The notes: a model not told the origin generated them from the sequence alone. A DNA stretch of 64,000 bases from Pseudomonas persica (GCF_900291015.1 NZ_OLKL01000010.1:367-64366); one strand, 5' to 3'; counted from the stretch's first letter, positions 1 through 9,616 are shown. A program made the numbers and translations.

Positions 1-75
1 GGTCGTTAGCTCAGTTGGTAGAGCAGTTGGCTTTTAACCAATTGGTCGTAGGTTCGAATCCTACACGACCCACCA
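1..75 (+). tRNA. tRNA-Lys (anticodon TTT), lacking its first base
   Basis: The cloverleaf can be read directly. The acceptor 3' strand ACGACCC at 65-71 is followed by A and an encoded CCA, and the anticodon loop CTTTTAA carries TTT. The 5' acceptor strand would be GGGTCGT, so the first G lies just outside the window. Confidence 0.97.
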
Positions 76-77
76 TG

Positions 78-113
78 AAAAAAGGGCATCTCGCATGAGA
101 TGCCCTTTTTTTT
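78..113 (+). terminator. Rho-independent terminator after tRNA-Lys
   Basis: A 13-bp class stem (GGGCATCTC / GAGATGCCC, extended by A/T pairs) has a 4-nt loop and a run of eight T. The flanking A-run also makes it usable from the opposite strand, where ndh ends. Confidence 0.9.
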
Positions 114-154
114 GCCTCGAATTTAAAATGCGCTCTTGGGGCCCATACAGTCCG

Positions 155-230
155 CTGTGGGAGCGGGTTCACCCGCGAATGCGTCAGCAAATTCACCATC
201 GCATTCGCGGGTAAACCCACTCCCACAGGG
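155..230. repeat. Inverted pair of REP elements
   Basis: Two oppositely oriented copies of the P. putida-type REP (GTGGGAGCGGGTTCACCCGC and its complement) flank a short spacer between the tRNA-Lys terminator and the end of ndh. Confidence 0.85.
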
Positions 231-244
231 CATGCTGGTGCCTG

Positions 245-1540
245 TCAGTGCAGTTTCAGGCGCGGCTCGGTGCCCCGGCCAATCTTGCTACCCAGCATCA
301 TCAACGCCGTACGGAAGAACCCGTAAAGCGCCATCTGGTGCATCCGGTACAGCGACACATAGAACATCCGCGCCAGCCAGCCCTCCAGCTTCACGCTGCC
401 CATCAGGTTACCCATCAGGTTGCCCACCGCCGAGAAGCGCGACAGCGACACCAGCGAACCGTAGTCCTTGTACTCATAGGTCGGCAGCGCCTTGTTCTCC
501 AGGCGCGCCTTCAAACTCTGCGCCAGCATCGAAGCTTGCTGGTGCGCCGCCTGGGCACGTGGCGGCACGTTGCGGTCGCTACCCGGTTGCGGGCAGGCGG
601 CGCAGTCACCGAAGGCAAAGATATTGTCGTCGCGGGTGGTTTGCAGGGTAGGGCGCACCACCAGCTGGTTGATGCGGTTGCTTTCCAGGCCATCGATGTC
701 CTTGAGGAAGCCCGGTGCACGGATACCCGCCGCCCACACCTTCAGGCTGGCCTGGATCACTTCACCGTCTTTGGTTTTCAGGCCATCCTCGGTCACTTCA
801 CTGACGGCGGCATTGGTCATCACCTTCACCCCGAGTTTCTCCAGGGTCTTGTGCACCGGCACGCTGATGCGCTCTGGCAGTGCTGGCAATACACGTGGGC
901 CCGCCTCGATGATGGTGATGTGCATGTCCTTGGGCTGGATGCGGTCCAGGCCATAGGCCGCCAGTTCGTGGGCTGCGTGGTGCAGCTCGGCTGCCAGTTC
1001 TACACCGGTGGCACCGGCGCCGACGATGGCCACGCTGATTTTCTCGCTCGCCACATCACCGGCATGGGCACGCAGGTAGTGGTTGAGCAACTGATGGTGG
1101 AAACGCTCGGCCTGCTTGCGGGTGTCGAGGAACAGGCAGTGCTGCGCTGCACCCAGGGTGCCGAAGTCGTTGGTGTTGGAACCCACGGCAATGACCAGGG
1201 TGTCGTAGCCCAGGGTGCGCGCAGGCAGCAGCTCGCGGCCCTCTTCGTCGAGGGTGGCGGCCAGTTGAATCTGTTTGCCTTCGCGGTCCAGGCCGCTCAT
1301 GCGCCCCAGCTGGAAGTTGAAGTGGTTCCACTTGGCCTGGGCCACGTAGTTCAGTTCGTCTTCCGAGGAGTTCAGCGAGCCGGCGGCCACTTCGTGCAGC
1401 AGCGGTTTCCAGATGTGCGTGAGGTTGGCGTCGACCAGGGTGATCTCGGCCTGTTTGCGCTTGCCCAGGCTTTTACCCAGGCGGGTCGCCAGTTCCAGGC
1501 CGCCGGCGCCGCCGCCGACAATCACGATGCGATGAGTCAT
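245..1540 (-). CDS. ndh: Type II NADH:quinone oxidoreductase (Ndh)
   Basis: A 431-residue flavoprotein that would pass electrons from NADH to the quinone pool without pumping protons, as a peripheral protein on the inner face of the cytoplasmic membrane. An N-terminal FAD-binding GGGAGG motif lies at residues 9-14. A second Rossmann motif GAGATG lies near residue 172, and a FAD-contacting FAFGDCA segment sits in the last third. The C-terminal region has the amphipathic character seen in NDH-2 enzymes. Length matches the family. The ATG at 1540 directly precedes the FAD fold. It is a single gene, followed downstream by a REP pair. Confident at family level. Confidence 0.93.
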   Translation of the reverse strand: MTHRIVIVGGGAGGLELATRLGKSLGKRKQAEITLVDANLTHIWKPLLHEVAAGSLNSSEDELNYVAQAKWNHFNFQLGRMSGLDREGKQIQLAATLDEEGRELLPARTLGYDTLVIAVGSNTNDFGTLGAAQHCLFLDTRKQAERFHHQLLNHYLRAHAGDVASEKISVAIVGAGATGVELAAELHHAAHELAAYGLDRIQPKDMHITIIEAGPRVLPALPERISVPVHKTLEKLGVKVMTNAAVSEVTEDGLKTKDGEVIQASLKVWAAGIRAPGFLKDIDGLESNRINQLVVRPTLQTTRDDNIFAFGDCAACPQPGSDRNVPPRAQAAHQQASMLAQSLKARLENKALPTYEYKDYGSLVSLSRFSAVGNLMGNLMGSVKLEGWLARMFYVSLYRMHQMALYGFFRTALMMLGSKIGRGTEPRLKLH

Positions 1541-1624
1541 GGGGATATCTCATAAGGTTTACGGAATTCATGGCCCCAAGGGCCGGCCGCAAACTGCACG
1601 AGGGCAGGGCGAGCGCGAAGCAGC

Positions 1625-1798
1625 TCATAGCACCAGTCCACTGAGCAGGCGGCTGATGAGACCCAACCCGATGGTCACGGCCACCACCAGCGCAAGGAGC
1701 AGCCACGGCCTGAAGGGCCTGCGCTCGACTTGGTGCTGGGGGGCTCGCAGATACTCATCGACACGACGCTGATCTTCCGGATTCAGGCGGCTGGTCAT
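1625..1798 (-). CDS. DUF3094 family small membrane protein
   Basis: A 57-residue protein starting MTSRLNPEDQ. A charged N-terminal half (residues 1-30, with an RRPFRPW stretch) precedes one hydrophobic helix (about 31-47) and a short LLSGLVL tail. This matches the short Pseudomonas DUF3094 proteins as I know them; their function is not known. It sits just upstream of ndh on the same strand, with an 84-bp gap, and could be co-transcribed. Codon use is typical of the surrounding core genes. Confidence 0.75.
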   Translation of the reverse strand: MTSRLNPEDQRRVDEYLRAPQHQVERRPFRPWLLLALVVAVTIGLGLISRLLSGLVL

Positions 1799-1931
1799 GG
1801 TGGGGCCTCGTCAGGTAGACGTTTGTGACTGCGTAAACGCTACAGCGTTCACGCAAGCGCTTGAAACAAATGATAATGCTTTCTATCCCTGGCGCCGAGT
1901 GTACGCCATCGCAAACACTCGCTGCACTGGA

Positions 1932-2561
1932 TCAAAGACTGATGCCTACATCGAAGACGATGCTGCGGCCCAGGTTGCCGCGCAGGAAATCCGGCGCGTC
2001 GGGGTGGGCGAACAGCACCCGGGCGAACGTCGGCCCGACCAGCGACAGCGAACGCCAGCCCTGGCGCAGGTATTCGGTGGGCGGCGGGAAGTGGGTGTTG
2101 AGGTCGAGCACTTCGCGCTTGAGGCTGGCAAAGGCAATGATGTCCAGCTCGTTCAGCTCCAGCCCGCGTTCCCGGTAGTTGTGCGCCTTCTTGCGCAAGG
2201 TCGGCGCCAGGCGCCCCAGCAGTTCGGTGGCACTGATGCGCCGCGGGCGCGCTTCACGGCGCACCAGCTGCGCCAGGGAAAACGCACTGCGCCGGCGCTG
2301 CAGTTCTTCGCGCCATTCATCGTTGAGCCGGCGGCCCTCGTCGAGCACGAAAAACACCTCGAAGGCCGCGTCGCGGAACAGTACGTCTGGCGGTTCTTGC
2401 CCCGCCGGGGTGAAGTCCTCGCTGCGGTAGGGGATGTTCAGCCCCTGCAACAGGCGTTGGCACACCCAACGCTCCCGCTCCCACTTGCGGGCGTTGGAGA
2501 GAAAGGCATTGGCTTGTTCGGCCTGGATGGTAAGCAGGCGCAGGTAGTCGGAGTCATCCAT
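1932..2561 (-). CDS. DUF1780 domain protein
   Basis: A 209-residue soluble protein from the ATG at 2561 (MDDSDYLRLL), preferred over the longer reading because the family begins there. It is rich in Arg and Glu and mainly helical in look, with an acidic DDSDY start, a PPDVLFRDAAFEVFFVLDE core and a conserved-looking C-terminus. DUF1780 proteins are a gammaproteobacterial family of unknown role, some proposed to resemble nucleases; I see no clear catalytic motif. A small membrane protein gene lies upstream on the same strand. Confidence 0.8.
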   Translation of the reverse strand: MDDSDYLRLLTIQAEQANAFLSNARKWERERWVCQRLLQGLNIPYRSEDFTPAGQEPPDVLFRDAAFEVFFVLDEGRRLNDEWREELQRRRSAFSLAQLVRREARPRRISATELLGRLAPTLRKKAHNYRERGLELNELDIIAFASLKREVLDLNTHFPPPTEYLRQGWRSLSLVGPTFARVLFAHPDAPDFLRGNLGRSIVFDVGISL

Positions 2562-2616
2562 GCAGACAAGCTTAGCCGCTAATCGATGACGATAAGATGC
2601 TGTTTGTGCGCAGGAA

Positions 2617-3048
2617 TCAGCCCAGTACCGGCCACTGCTGCACCACCCCAAGCAGATGCACCAGGCCAAACCCCAGGCAGATCAGCGAACTGACCACGAT
2701 GAAACGCCGCGAACGCCCGGTGCCTGCCAGCAATATGGGCCCCAGCAGGCCACGCACCAGGTACACCAGGGTGATCAGGCAGATGGCCGGCAGCAGCACG
2801 GGCAGCCGCCCGATGGCCCCGGCAGCCGACAGCGCATAGGCCGACCAGGCCAGCAGTACGCAGGCGATGGCGGCAGTGATCAGCCCCGGGTACCAGCGGC
2901 CATTTTCGGCGGCCACGGCCATGCGCTCGCCGGCCCCGAACAAACGGTACCAGCGCGGCCCGACGGCGATGATGGCCAGGTGAAGCAGGCCGATGATGGC
3001 GTTGAGTGCTGCAGCCAGCAGCAGGGCGAGGTTGAGTCCTTCCAGCAT
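2617..3048 (-). CDS. Small integral membrane protein, unknown function
   Basis: About 143 residues with four hydrophobic segments: residues 1-25, 50-70, 78-100 and 115-135 in the chosen frame. The ATG at 3048 is preferred over the one at 3066 because an AGGA lies about ten bases upstream. No catalytic or transport signature can be named; the layout resembles small four-helix membrane proteins of the DoxX/DUF type. It runs in the same direction as the DUF1780 gene and is divergent from the CbiM-like permease. Confidence 0.7.
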   Translation of the reverse strand: MLEGLNLALLLAAALNAIIGLLHLAIIAVGPRWYRLFGAGERMAVAAENGRWYPGLITAAIACVLLAWSAYALSAAGAIGRLPVLLPAICLITLVYLVRGLLGPILLAGTGRSRRFIVVSSLICLGFGLVHLLGVVQQWPVLG

Positions 3049-3158
3049 GAGCAATGCTTCCTGCATCGAATGAAGGCGTCAGCCTACCGCAGCCGAATGA
3101 AACGGAGAATGGGTGTAGACTCGGTTTTATCCACATGGCAGCAAGGGGTATTCGGCAG

Positions 3159-3842
3159 GTGATCAGCGCGCAGGTGTTGTCCGGCACCACCCTTACGTTT
3201 GGCTGGCTGGGTTATGTGCCATTGCTGGTCTGGGCAATCAGCCGGGTTGGCTGGGTTGAGCTGTTCACTGACCGGCGCCGCCAGCATCTGCTGTTTGGCA
3301 CGGTGTTCTGCCTGTTTGCGCTGTGGTTGGTGCGGCGCGATTTCGATACCGGGGTGTCGTACCACTTCATTGGCATGACGGCGGTCACGCTGTTGCTGGA
3401 CTGGCCACTGGCGGTGCTGGGTGGGTTCATGGCCCAGCTCGGCTTGCTGGTGCTGGGGCGCCAGGACCTGGCGGCGCTGGGGTTGAATGGCGTGTTGCTG
3501 GTTGGCCTGCCGGTGCTGATAGCCGAGGTGTGCGCGATAGGGGTCGAGCGCGCCCAGCCGCGGAACCTGTTTGTGTATATCTTCTGTGCAGGGTTCTTCC
3601 CGGCGGCACTGACGGTGCTGGCCTGCCTGTCGGCCGGCCTGGGGCTGTTGTGGCTGGACGGGCGCTTCGCCATGCCGGAGTGGCTCAGCGATTTTGTCGG
3701 CTACCTGTGGCTGATGATGTTTCCCGAAGCGTTCATCAACGGCACGGTAATCAGCGCGCTGGTGGTGTTTTGCCCGGAGTGGCTGGAGACCTTCAACCAC
3801 ACCCGGTATCTGCAGGCGCCGTGGAAGGAGGATGAGCGGTGA
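3159..3842 (+). CDS. CbiM-like energy-coupling factor permease
   Basis: About 227 residues, almost wholly hydrophobic with six or seven membrane spans. The HFIGMT and PEAFINGTVISALVVF segments are typical of the CbiM/PF01891 substrate-binding permeases for cobalt or nickel. The GTG at 3159 is chosen because AAGGGG lies about nine bases upstream; the ATG at 3135 and earlier starts lack a ribosome site. No ATPase or T component is adjacent, so metal transport by this protein alone is uncertain. Stand-alone copies of this family occur in pseudomonads. Confidence 0.75.
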   Translation: MISAQVLSGTTLTFGWLGYVPLLVWAISRVGWVELFTDRRRQHLLFGTVFCLFALWLVRRDFDTGVSYHFIGMTAVTLLLDWPLAVLGGFMAQLGLLVLGRQDLAALGLNGVLLVGLPVLIAEVCAIGVERAQPRNLFVYIFCAGFFPAALTVLACLSAGLGLLWLDGRFAMPEWLSDFVGYLWLMMFPEAFINGTVISALVVFCPEWLETFNHTRYLQAPWKEDER

Positions 3843-3860
3843 TTTTGTGGGGGTTGTACT

Positions 3861-3956
3861 GGCCCTTTCGCGGGTGAACCCGCTCCCACAGGGACCTCAC
3901 GGTTTTCAAGGCTGGTGCAGTACCTGTGGGAGCGGGTTTACCCGCGAAAGGGCCCG
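3861..3956. repeat. Inverted pair of REP elements
   Basis: GCGGGTGAACCCGCTCCCAC at about 3870-3889 and its inverted counterpart at 3923-3956 lie between the convergent permease and yacG genes. This is a usual place for REP pairs, which may act as transcript stabilisers or terminators. Confidence 0.85.
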
Positions 3957-3977
3957 GAAGGACACCCTGCTATCAGC

Positions 3978-4178
3978 TCAATGCCGTGGCTCCAGGTCCC
4001 CCGAATACAGTTCATCCTCGGAGTCTTCCGCCCCCGGAATCTTGTGCTCCTCCGCCGCCCAGGCCCCCAGGTCGATCAGTTTGCAACGGTCCGAACAGAA
4101 CGGCCGGAACGGGCTTTTCTCGTTCCATTCCACAGGTGCGCCACAGGTCGGGCAATCGACGGTCAATGGCTGGCTCAT
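3978..4178 (-). CDS. yacG: DNA gyrase inhibitor / zinc protein YacG
   Basis: A 66-residue zinc-ribbon protein. The four zinc ligands are visible as CPTC at residues 9-12 and CSDRC at 28-32 (CxxC plus CxxxC). The acidic C-terminal tail also fits YacG. Family members bind GyrB and inhibit gyrase. The start ATG overlaps the coaE stop by 4 bp (ATGA), so the two are translationally coupled. It is last in the pilC-pilD-coaE-yacG operon. Confidence 0.93.
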   Translation of the reverse strand: MSQPLTVDCPTCGAPVEWNEKSPFRPFCSDRCKLIDLGAWAAEEHKIPGAEDSEDELYSGDLEPRH

Positions 4179-4798
4179 GGCTGGCCTCCTCGTAAAGTCA
4201 GGTAAAAGTGGTGCAGGCGGTCAATCTGCTCATGCAGCGCGGCCAGGTCGCCGTCATTGACCACCACATCATCGGCATGGCGCAGGCGCTCCTCACGGGC
4301 CAGCTGGGCCTTGAGAATGGCCTGCACCTGTTCGGCGCTGGTGTTGTCACGCGCCAGGGTACGCGCCACCTGCAGCTCCTGCGGCGCATCGATCACCAGC
4401 ACCCGCTGGGTTTTCTGGTATTGCCCCGACTCGATCAACAGCGGTGACACATACACCGCATAGGGCGACTGCGCCTTGGCCAGGTAGCTGAATATTTCCT
4501 GCCCGATCAGCGGGTGCAGCAATTGCTCCAGCCATTTGCGCTGCGCCGGGTCGGCGAAGATCAGCTGGCGCAGGACGGCACGATCGAGTTGGCCGTCCGC
4601 CTGCAGCACGCCAGCGCCGAAGCGCTCGACGATGCTGGCCAGGGCCGGGCGGCCAGGCTCGACAACCCAGCGCGCAGCCTGGTCGGCATCGACCAGATGC
4701 ACACCAAGCTCGACGAAACGCTCGGCAGCGGCGCTCTTGCCGCTACCAATGCCGCCGGTCAGGCCGAGAATCCAGGGGGTAAAGGCCGCAGTGGTCAT
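4175..4798 (-). CDS. coaE: Dephospho-CoA kinase CoaE
   Basis: A 207-residue P-loop kinase performing the last step of coenzyme A synthesis (dephospho-CoA + ATP to CoA). The Walker A motif GGIGSGKS lies at residues 15-22. A DADQAAR substrate segment is near 37-43, and a lid-like Arg region follows in the C-terminal half. Length is normal. It overlaps the pilD stop by one base and yacG by four, so translation is coupled throughout this operon. Confidence 0.95.
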   Translation of the reverse strand: MTTAAFTPWILGLTGGIGSGKSAAAERFVELGVHLVDADQAARWVVEPGRPALASIVERFGAGVLQADGQLDRAVLRQLIFADPAQRKWLEQLLHPLIGQEIFSYLAKAQSPYAVYVSPLLIESGQYQKTQRVLVIDAPQELQVARTLARDNTSAEQVQAILKAQLAREERLRHADDVVVNDGDLAALHEQIDRLHHFYLTLRGGQP

Positions 4799-5664
4799 CA
4801 GAATCCAGGCAGTTGTGTATATGAAGCGTATATTTCATCACCCCAGAGCACGGCAATCCACCCCGCAATCGCCAGATAAGGGCCGAACGGGATCGCCGTG
4901 CCCATGGCATGCCGGCGCAGACGCAGCAGGCACAGCCCAGCCAGCGCCCCGACCACCGACGACAGCAGCAGGGTCAACGGCAACACCTGCCAGCCACCCC
5001 AGGCCCCGATCAGCGCCATCAGTTTGAAATCGCCATAGCCCATGCCTTCCTTGCCGGTAACCAGCTTGAACAGCCAGTACACCGTCCACAGGCTGAGGTA
5101 GCCGGCCACGGCGCCCCACAGCGCACTGCTCAGCGGGAGGTAGAGGCCGAAGGCGTTGACGATCAGCCCCAGCCACAGCATCGGTAGCACCAGCACATCC
5201 GGCAGCAACTGGTGCTCGGCATCGATCAGGCTCAGGGCCAGCAGGCACCAGGTCAGCGGCAATGCCAGCAAGGCCTCGGGCGACGCGCCAAAACGCCAGG
5301 CCACCACCAGCGACAGCAACGCGCTGGCCACCTCCACCAACGGGTAGCGCGGGCTGATACGGGTTTTGCAGGCTGAACAACGCCCGCGCAAGGCCAGGTA
5401 GCTGATGACCGGAATGTTTTCCCATGCGCGAATCCGATGCGCGCAATGCGGGCAGCGCGAGGCGGGTAGCCACAGGTCGAAACGCTCGTGTGGCGTGATC
5501 GGCAATTCCAGCATTTCCTGCGCTTCACGCTGCCATTGTCGCTCCAGCATGATCGGCAGGCGGTACACCAGCACATTGAGAAAACTGCCCACCAGCAGGC
5601 CGAGCACGCCGGCCAGGGTGAGGAAGTACGCCGGCTGCTCAGCCAGTAAAGTCCATAAAGTCAT
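4798..5664 (-). CDS. pilD: Prepilin peptidase / N-methyltransferase PilD
   Basis: A 288-residue inner-membrane enzyme that would cleave the leader of type IV prepilins and type II secretion pseudopilins and methylate the new N-terminus. The cytoplasmic zinc-binding cysteines C71, C74, C96 and C99 are present, as are the two catalytic aspartates: D148 in LIDAEH and D212 in the GYGD motif. About eight hydrophobic spans are visible. It lies two bases downstream of pilC and overlaps coaE by one base. Confidence 0.95.
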   Translation of the reverse strand: MTLWTLLAEQPAYFLTLAGVLGLLVGSFLNVLVYRLPIMLERQWQREAQEMLELPITPHERFDLWLPASRCPHCAHRIRAWENIPVISYLALRGRCSACKTRISPRYPLVEVASALLSLVVAWRFGASPEALLALPLTWCLLALSLIDAEHQLLPDVLVLPMLWLGLIVNAFGLYLPLSSALWGAVAGYLSLWTVYWLFKLVTGKEGMGYGDFKLMALIGAWGGWQVLPLTLLLSSVVGALAGLCLLRLRRHAMGTAIPFGPYLAIAGWIAVLWGDEIYASYTQLPGF

Positions 5665-5666
5665 GT

Positions 5667-6875
5667 TCAGATCAAGCTACCCAGCTGGAAGATCGGCAGG
5701 TACATCGCCACCACCAGGCCACCCACCAGCAGGCCCAGGACCAGCACGATGGCCGGCTCCAGCAGGCTGGTCAACTGGTCCAGCGCCTGGCTGACCTGTT
5801 CCTCGTAATGGCTGGCGGCTTTTTCCAGCATCTGGTCCAGCGTGCCGCTGGATTCCCCAATGGCCGTCAGTTGCACCAGCAGCGGTGGAAACAGCGGCTC
5901 GGCGGCCATCGCCTGGTGCAGCCCCTGCCCATTGGCCATGCCCTGGCGCAACCGCAACACCGCCTGCTCATGCAAGTCGCCGCCACTGACCCTGGCCACC
6001 GTGCCCAGCGCATCCAGCAACGGCACCCCGGCGGCGTAGGAGGTTGCCAGGCTGCGCGCAAACCGCGCCAGCGCCGCCTGCCCCAGCAGCTTGCCGAACA
6101 CCGGCAGGCCCAGCACCCGGCGAGATATCCACAGGCGCGCTGGCGCGTGCTGCCGGTAGAGCTGGCGCATGGCAAAACCGAGTACCACGCCCATTACCAG
6201 CAACAGTGGCGCAAAGCGGCTCAGCCCTGTGGACAAGTCGATCACCCATTGGGTAAATGCCGGCAACGCCGCGCCCATGCCAGAGAACATGCTCTCGAAT
6301 TTCGGAATCACCTCCAGCAACAAGATCGCCGACACCCCCAGCCCGGTCAGCAACAGCAGCAGCGGGTAGATCATCGCCTTGCGCACCTTCCTGTGCAGCA
6401 CCCGACGCTGCTCCAGCATGCCCGCCAACTGTTCCAGCTGCCGGTCGAGCGTGCCGGACTGCTCACCCACCCGCACCAGGTTGCAGTACAACGCATCGAA
6501 CCAGCCCGGGTGGCGCTGCAACGCGTCCGCCAGCCCCAGGCCCGAGGCTACATCCTGTTTCAATCTATCCAGCAACGCCGCCTGTGCCGCATCGCAGCCA
6601 CTGCGTCCCATCACCTCGAACGCCTGCAACAGCGGCACCCCGGCCTTGAGCAAGGTCGCCAGCTGCCGGCTGAACCCCGCCGGGTCGGCCTTTTCCCGCC
6701 GCTTCGGCAAACCGAGCGTCAGCCCGCTGGCAGGCCGCAAGCTGGCTACCGTGATGCCCTGGCGGATCAGCCCGGCGCGCACATAGGCCGGGCTGCGCCC
6801 GGGCGTTTGGCCGCTGACCGGCGTGCCGTTGGCGTCGGTGCCGTGCCAGGTGTAGAGGGGTGTGGATAGGGTCAT
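5667..6875 (-). CDS. pilC: Type IV pilus inner-membrane platform protein PilC
   Basis: A 402-residue protein from the ATG at 6875, which has a clear AAAGGA ribosome site seven bases upstream; the longer open frame to 7061 is rejected for lack of one. It has two T2SF/GspF domains, around residues 70-190 and 270-390. Each ends in hydrophobic spans, with the family FSRQLATLLKAG and FARSLATSYAAG segments in the paired repeats. It anchors the pilus motor in the inner membrane. In P. aeruginosa pilB sits between pilA and pilC; here it is absent. Confidence 0.93.
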   Translation of the reverse strand: MTLSTPLYTWHGTDANGTPVSGQTPGRSPAYVRAGLIRQGITVASLRPASGLTLGLPKRREKADPAGFSRQLATLLKAGVPLLQAFEVMGRSGCDAAQAALLDRLKQDVASGLGLADALQRHPGWFDALYCNLVRVGEQSGTLDRQLEQLAGMLEQRRVLHRKVRKAMIYPLLLLLTGLGVSAILLLEVIPKFESMFSGMGAALPAFTQWVIDLSTGLSRFAPLLLVMGVVLGFAMRQLYRQHAPARLWISRRVLGLPVFGKLLGQAALARFARSLATSYAAGVPLLDALGTVARVSGGDLHEQAVLRLRQGMANGQGLHQAMAAEPLFPPLLVQLTAIGESSGTLDQMLEKAASHYEEQVSQALDQLTSLLEPAIVLVLGLLVGGLVVAMYLPIFQLGSLI

Positions 6876-7055
6876 GCAAAGGTCCTTTTTCTGCCCGAGC
6901 GACAAGCCTGGATACAGCTTGCCGCGTCCATGAAGGGGCGCGTGTCCGTGATGCTCACTAGAGTAGTTCAGCGAAGATGACGCCCAAGCGGGCAGGGGTG
7001 ACAAAAGGTGTCTGTTCAGGCCTACTGCGCCGCTGCCAGCCGGGGTCGAGCCTGA

Positions 7056-7502
<447 letters not shown>

Positions 7503-7573
7503 GGGTAGGGCAATAAGTCAGGGGAAACAGGGGTTTGCGTAACGGGTGCGAGCAGTGGTACGTTGCGCTACAC

Positions 7574-7649
7574 GCCGGTGTAGCTCAGTCGGTAGAGCAG
7601 CGCACTCGTAACGCGAAGGTCGCAGGTTCGATTCCTGTCTCCGGCACCA
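7574..7649 (+). tRNA. tRNA-Thr (anticodon CGT), island attachment gene
   Basis: Acceptor 5' strand GCCGGTG starts at 7574, the anticodon loop CTCGTAA carries CGT, the T-loop is TTCGATT, and the 3' end is CTCCGGC-A-CCA with encoded CCA. Pairing is imperfect: T6 faces T67 in the acceptor stem, A31 faces C39 in the anticodon stem and G27 faces A43. The last 15 bases are repeated at 18233-18247, marking this gene as an integration site. Confidence 0.92.
7635..7649 (+). repeat. attL core (3' end of tRNA-Thr)
   Basis: The 15-mer CTGTCTCCGGCACCA is identical to 18233-18247. Homology continues past it with a 2-bp gap (CATCCAGCT here, TCCAGCT there). Confidence 0.85.
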
Positions 7650-7693
7650 CATCCAGCTCCACTGCATTCCGCTGAATGCTTTGGAAGCCCTCT

Positions 7694-7717
7694 AAACCGG
7701 CCTTCGGGCCGGTTTTT
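7694..7717 (+). terminator. Rho-independent terminator after tRNA-Thr
   Basis: An AAACCGGCC / GGCCGGTTT stem with a TTCG tetraloop and a T-run. It would end the tRNA transcript before the integrase. Confidence 0.9.
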
Positions 7718-7796
7718 CGTTTCCACGACCCTCCGTCGGGAACCAACTAAATCCCCAATAACCGGGGGTATTTTTGGGGTACAGCGTCTTTCCTGA

Positions 7797-9140
7797 ATGG
7801 AACGTACCCCTATGCCACGTCTAGCCGTTCCGCTCAGCGACCTCAAATGCCGCACGGCCAAACCGCGTGATCGAGCCTACAAACTGTTCGACGGCGGGGG
7901 TATGTACCTTTACGTCACGCCCTGTGGCTCGAAGACTTGGCGGCTGCGGTATTTCAAACCCAACGGCAAGGAAGGCACGCTGATCATCGGCAAGTACCCC
8001 ATCGTTTCGTTGGCCGTCGCGAGGAGCAAGCGCGATGAGGCTAAGGCTCTGTTGCTCGATAACCTTGATCCGATGGAAGAAAAGCAGAAGGCCAAGATCG
8101 CAGCTCAGCGGGCGAGTCTTCTGTTTGAAACCGTCGCCCTAGAGTGGCACGTCGAAATGTCCCGGCGCTGGACCGAGGGCCACGCCAAGACGGTGCTGAG
8201 CAGGTTGCGCACCCATGTGTTTCCACTGATTGGCCAGCGGCCTATCGCTGAGCTCGACACCCATGATCTCCTTGAGGTCACCCAGCGGATCAAGGATCGT
8301 GGCACCATGGATGTAGCGCTGCGTGTGCAGAACTATTTCTCCACGATCATGCGGGGTGCGAAGCGGGCGCGGCAGATCACTCAAAATCCGGCACTTGATC
8401 TGGCCGGCTCGATTCAAGCGCCTCGCACCGTGCACCGTCCTGCACTTTCGCTAAACCGCCTTCCTGAACTGTTGGATCGAATCGACAACTACACCGGTCG
8501 CGAATTGACCCGGCTCGCAGTGCTGCTGACGCTGCATGTGTTCGTGCGGTCCAGTGAATTGCGCTTCGCCCGGTGGGATGAATTCGACCTGCAACGGGCG
8601 ATGTGGGAGATCCCCGATACCCGTAAGCCGATTGAAGGCGTTCGTTACTCCACGCGCGGGACCAAGATGAGTGGGGACATTCAGATAGTGCCGCTGTCGC
8701 CACAAGTCATCGAGATCCTTGAGCGGCTGCGCAGCTTGAATCGCTTCTCTGAACTGGTTTTGCCTGGTGACCACAGGTATTGGAAACCCTTGTCGGAAAA
8801 TACGGTTAACCAGGTGCTGCGCAATATGGGGTACGACACCACCAAGGACGTGTGCGGTCATGGTTTCAGGACCATGGCTTGTAGTGCCTTGCTCGAATCA
8901 GGACTGTGGACGGACGCGGCGATTGAGCGGCAGATGAGCCATCAGGAGCGTAACCGCGTGCGCGCTGCATACATCCACAAGGCCCAATTTCTGGAGCAGC
9001 GTCGGTTGATCATGGCTTGGTGGAGTAATTACATCGATGCCAACAGATCGGCCCATGTTACTCCGCATGATTTTGCCCATCCGGTAGGCGACAGCGTCAC
9101 AGCCTTGCCAAATGGTCATGGCGCATTCAATCGCGGGTGA
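7797..9140 (+). CDS. P4-type tyrosine integrase
   Basis: A 447-residue site-specific recombinase that would insert the island at tRNA-Thr. The N-terminal arm-binding domain has the family opening PLSDLKCRTAKPRD; a core-binding domain follows at about 110-205. The catalytic set is complete: R251 in VRSSELR, HGFR at 355-358, H382 in SHQ and nucleophile Y392 in AAYIHK. A second ATG at 7812 (MPRLAVPL) may be the true start. Two GGGGTA direct repeats lie at about 7764-7781, upstream, as often seen at integrase arm or promoter sites. The gene is intact. Confidence 0.93.
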   Translation: MERTPMPRLAVPLSDLKCRTAKPRDRAYKLFDGGGMYLYVTPCGSKTWRLRYFKPNGKEGTLIIGKYPIVSLAVARSKRDEAKALLLDNLDPMEEKQKAKIAAQRASLLFETVALEWHVEMSRRWTEGHAKTVLSRLRTHVFPLIGQRPIAELDTHDLLEVTQRIKDRGTMDVALRVQNYFSTIMRGAKRARQITQNPALDLAGSIQAPRTVHRPALSLNRLPELLDRIDNYTGRELTRLAVLLTLHVFVRSSELRFARWDEFDLQRAMWEIPDTRKPIEGVRYSTRGTKMSGDIQIVPLSPQVIEILERLRSLNRFSELVLPGDHRYWKPLSENTVNQVLRNMGYDTTKDVCGHGFRTMACSALLESGLWTDAAIERQMSHQERNRVRAAYIHKAQFLEQRRLIMAWWSNYIDANRSAHVTPHDFAHPVGDSVTALPNGHGAFNRG

Positions 9141-9176
9141 GCCTGCGAGATCGGCGCGGGCTGCTCTTCTACACGG

Positions 9177-9219
9177 GTCCATCCAAACAGGGCTGCAAAG
9201 CCGCCCTGTTTGGATGGAC
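9177..9219. repeat. Perfect 17-bp inverted repeat (hairpin)
   Basis: Arms at 9177-9193 (GTCCATCCAAACAGGGC) and 9203-9219 are exactly complementary around a 9-nt spacer. No T-run follows, so it is not a classical terminator, although it lies 36 bp past the integrase stop. Confidence 0.85.
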
Positions 9220-9582
9220 CTCACTTTGAAGAGCTAAAAGCCACGAGTTTGTCCAGGATTTACCGCGGAATTCCACCGGTGGATAACCGCTATTCACGTC
9301 CCCAAGAGCGCTGCATTTCGGCCCTTGACCGGGTTTATCCACAGGCGTAGAAATGGCCGTGCAAAGGCTGTCGATGACAGCACCCCAGGTGACCCGAACC
9401 TTGAAGGTCACGCCGCTCCTGCGGTGGTTCTCCCCAAGGGCGACTCGCATCCGGCAGCTCGCCCGGTCACCTCCCCGGTGATGGATGCCAACTACATTTC
9501 ATGGCCCTCGTGCGCCAGACGACACTTCCTATTGCGCTGCCCTGCAGCAATCTATCCGCTTGGCCGAATATTGCGCCAACCT

Positions 9583-9616
9583 GTGCCCGTCTCTTTCTGT
9601 GGAAAGAGACGGGCAC
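9583..9616. repeat. Perfect 15-bp inverted repeat (hairpin)
   Basis: Arms at 9583-9597 (GTGCCCGTCTCTTTC) and 9602-9616 are exactly complementary around the 4-nt loop TGTG. No T-run follows and no gene ends nearby. Confidence 0.85.
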
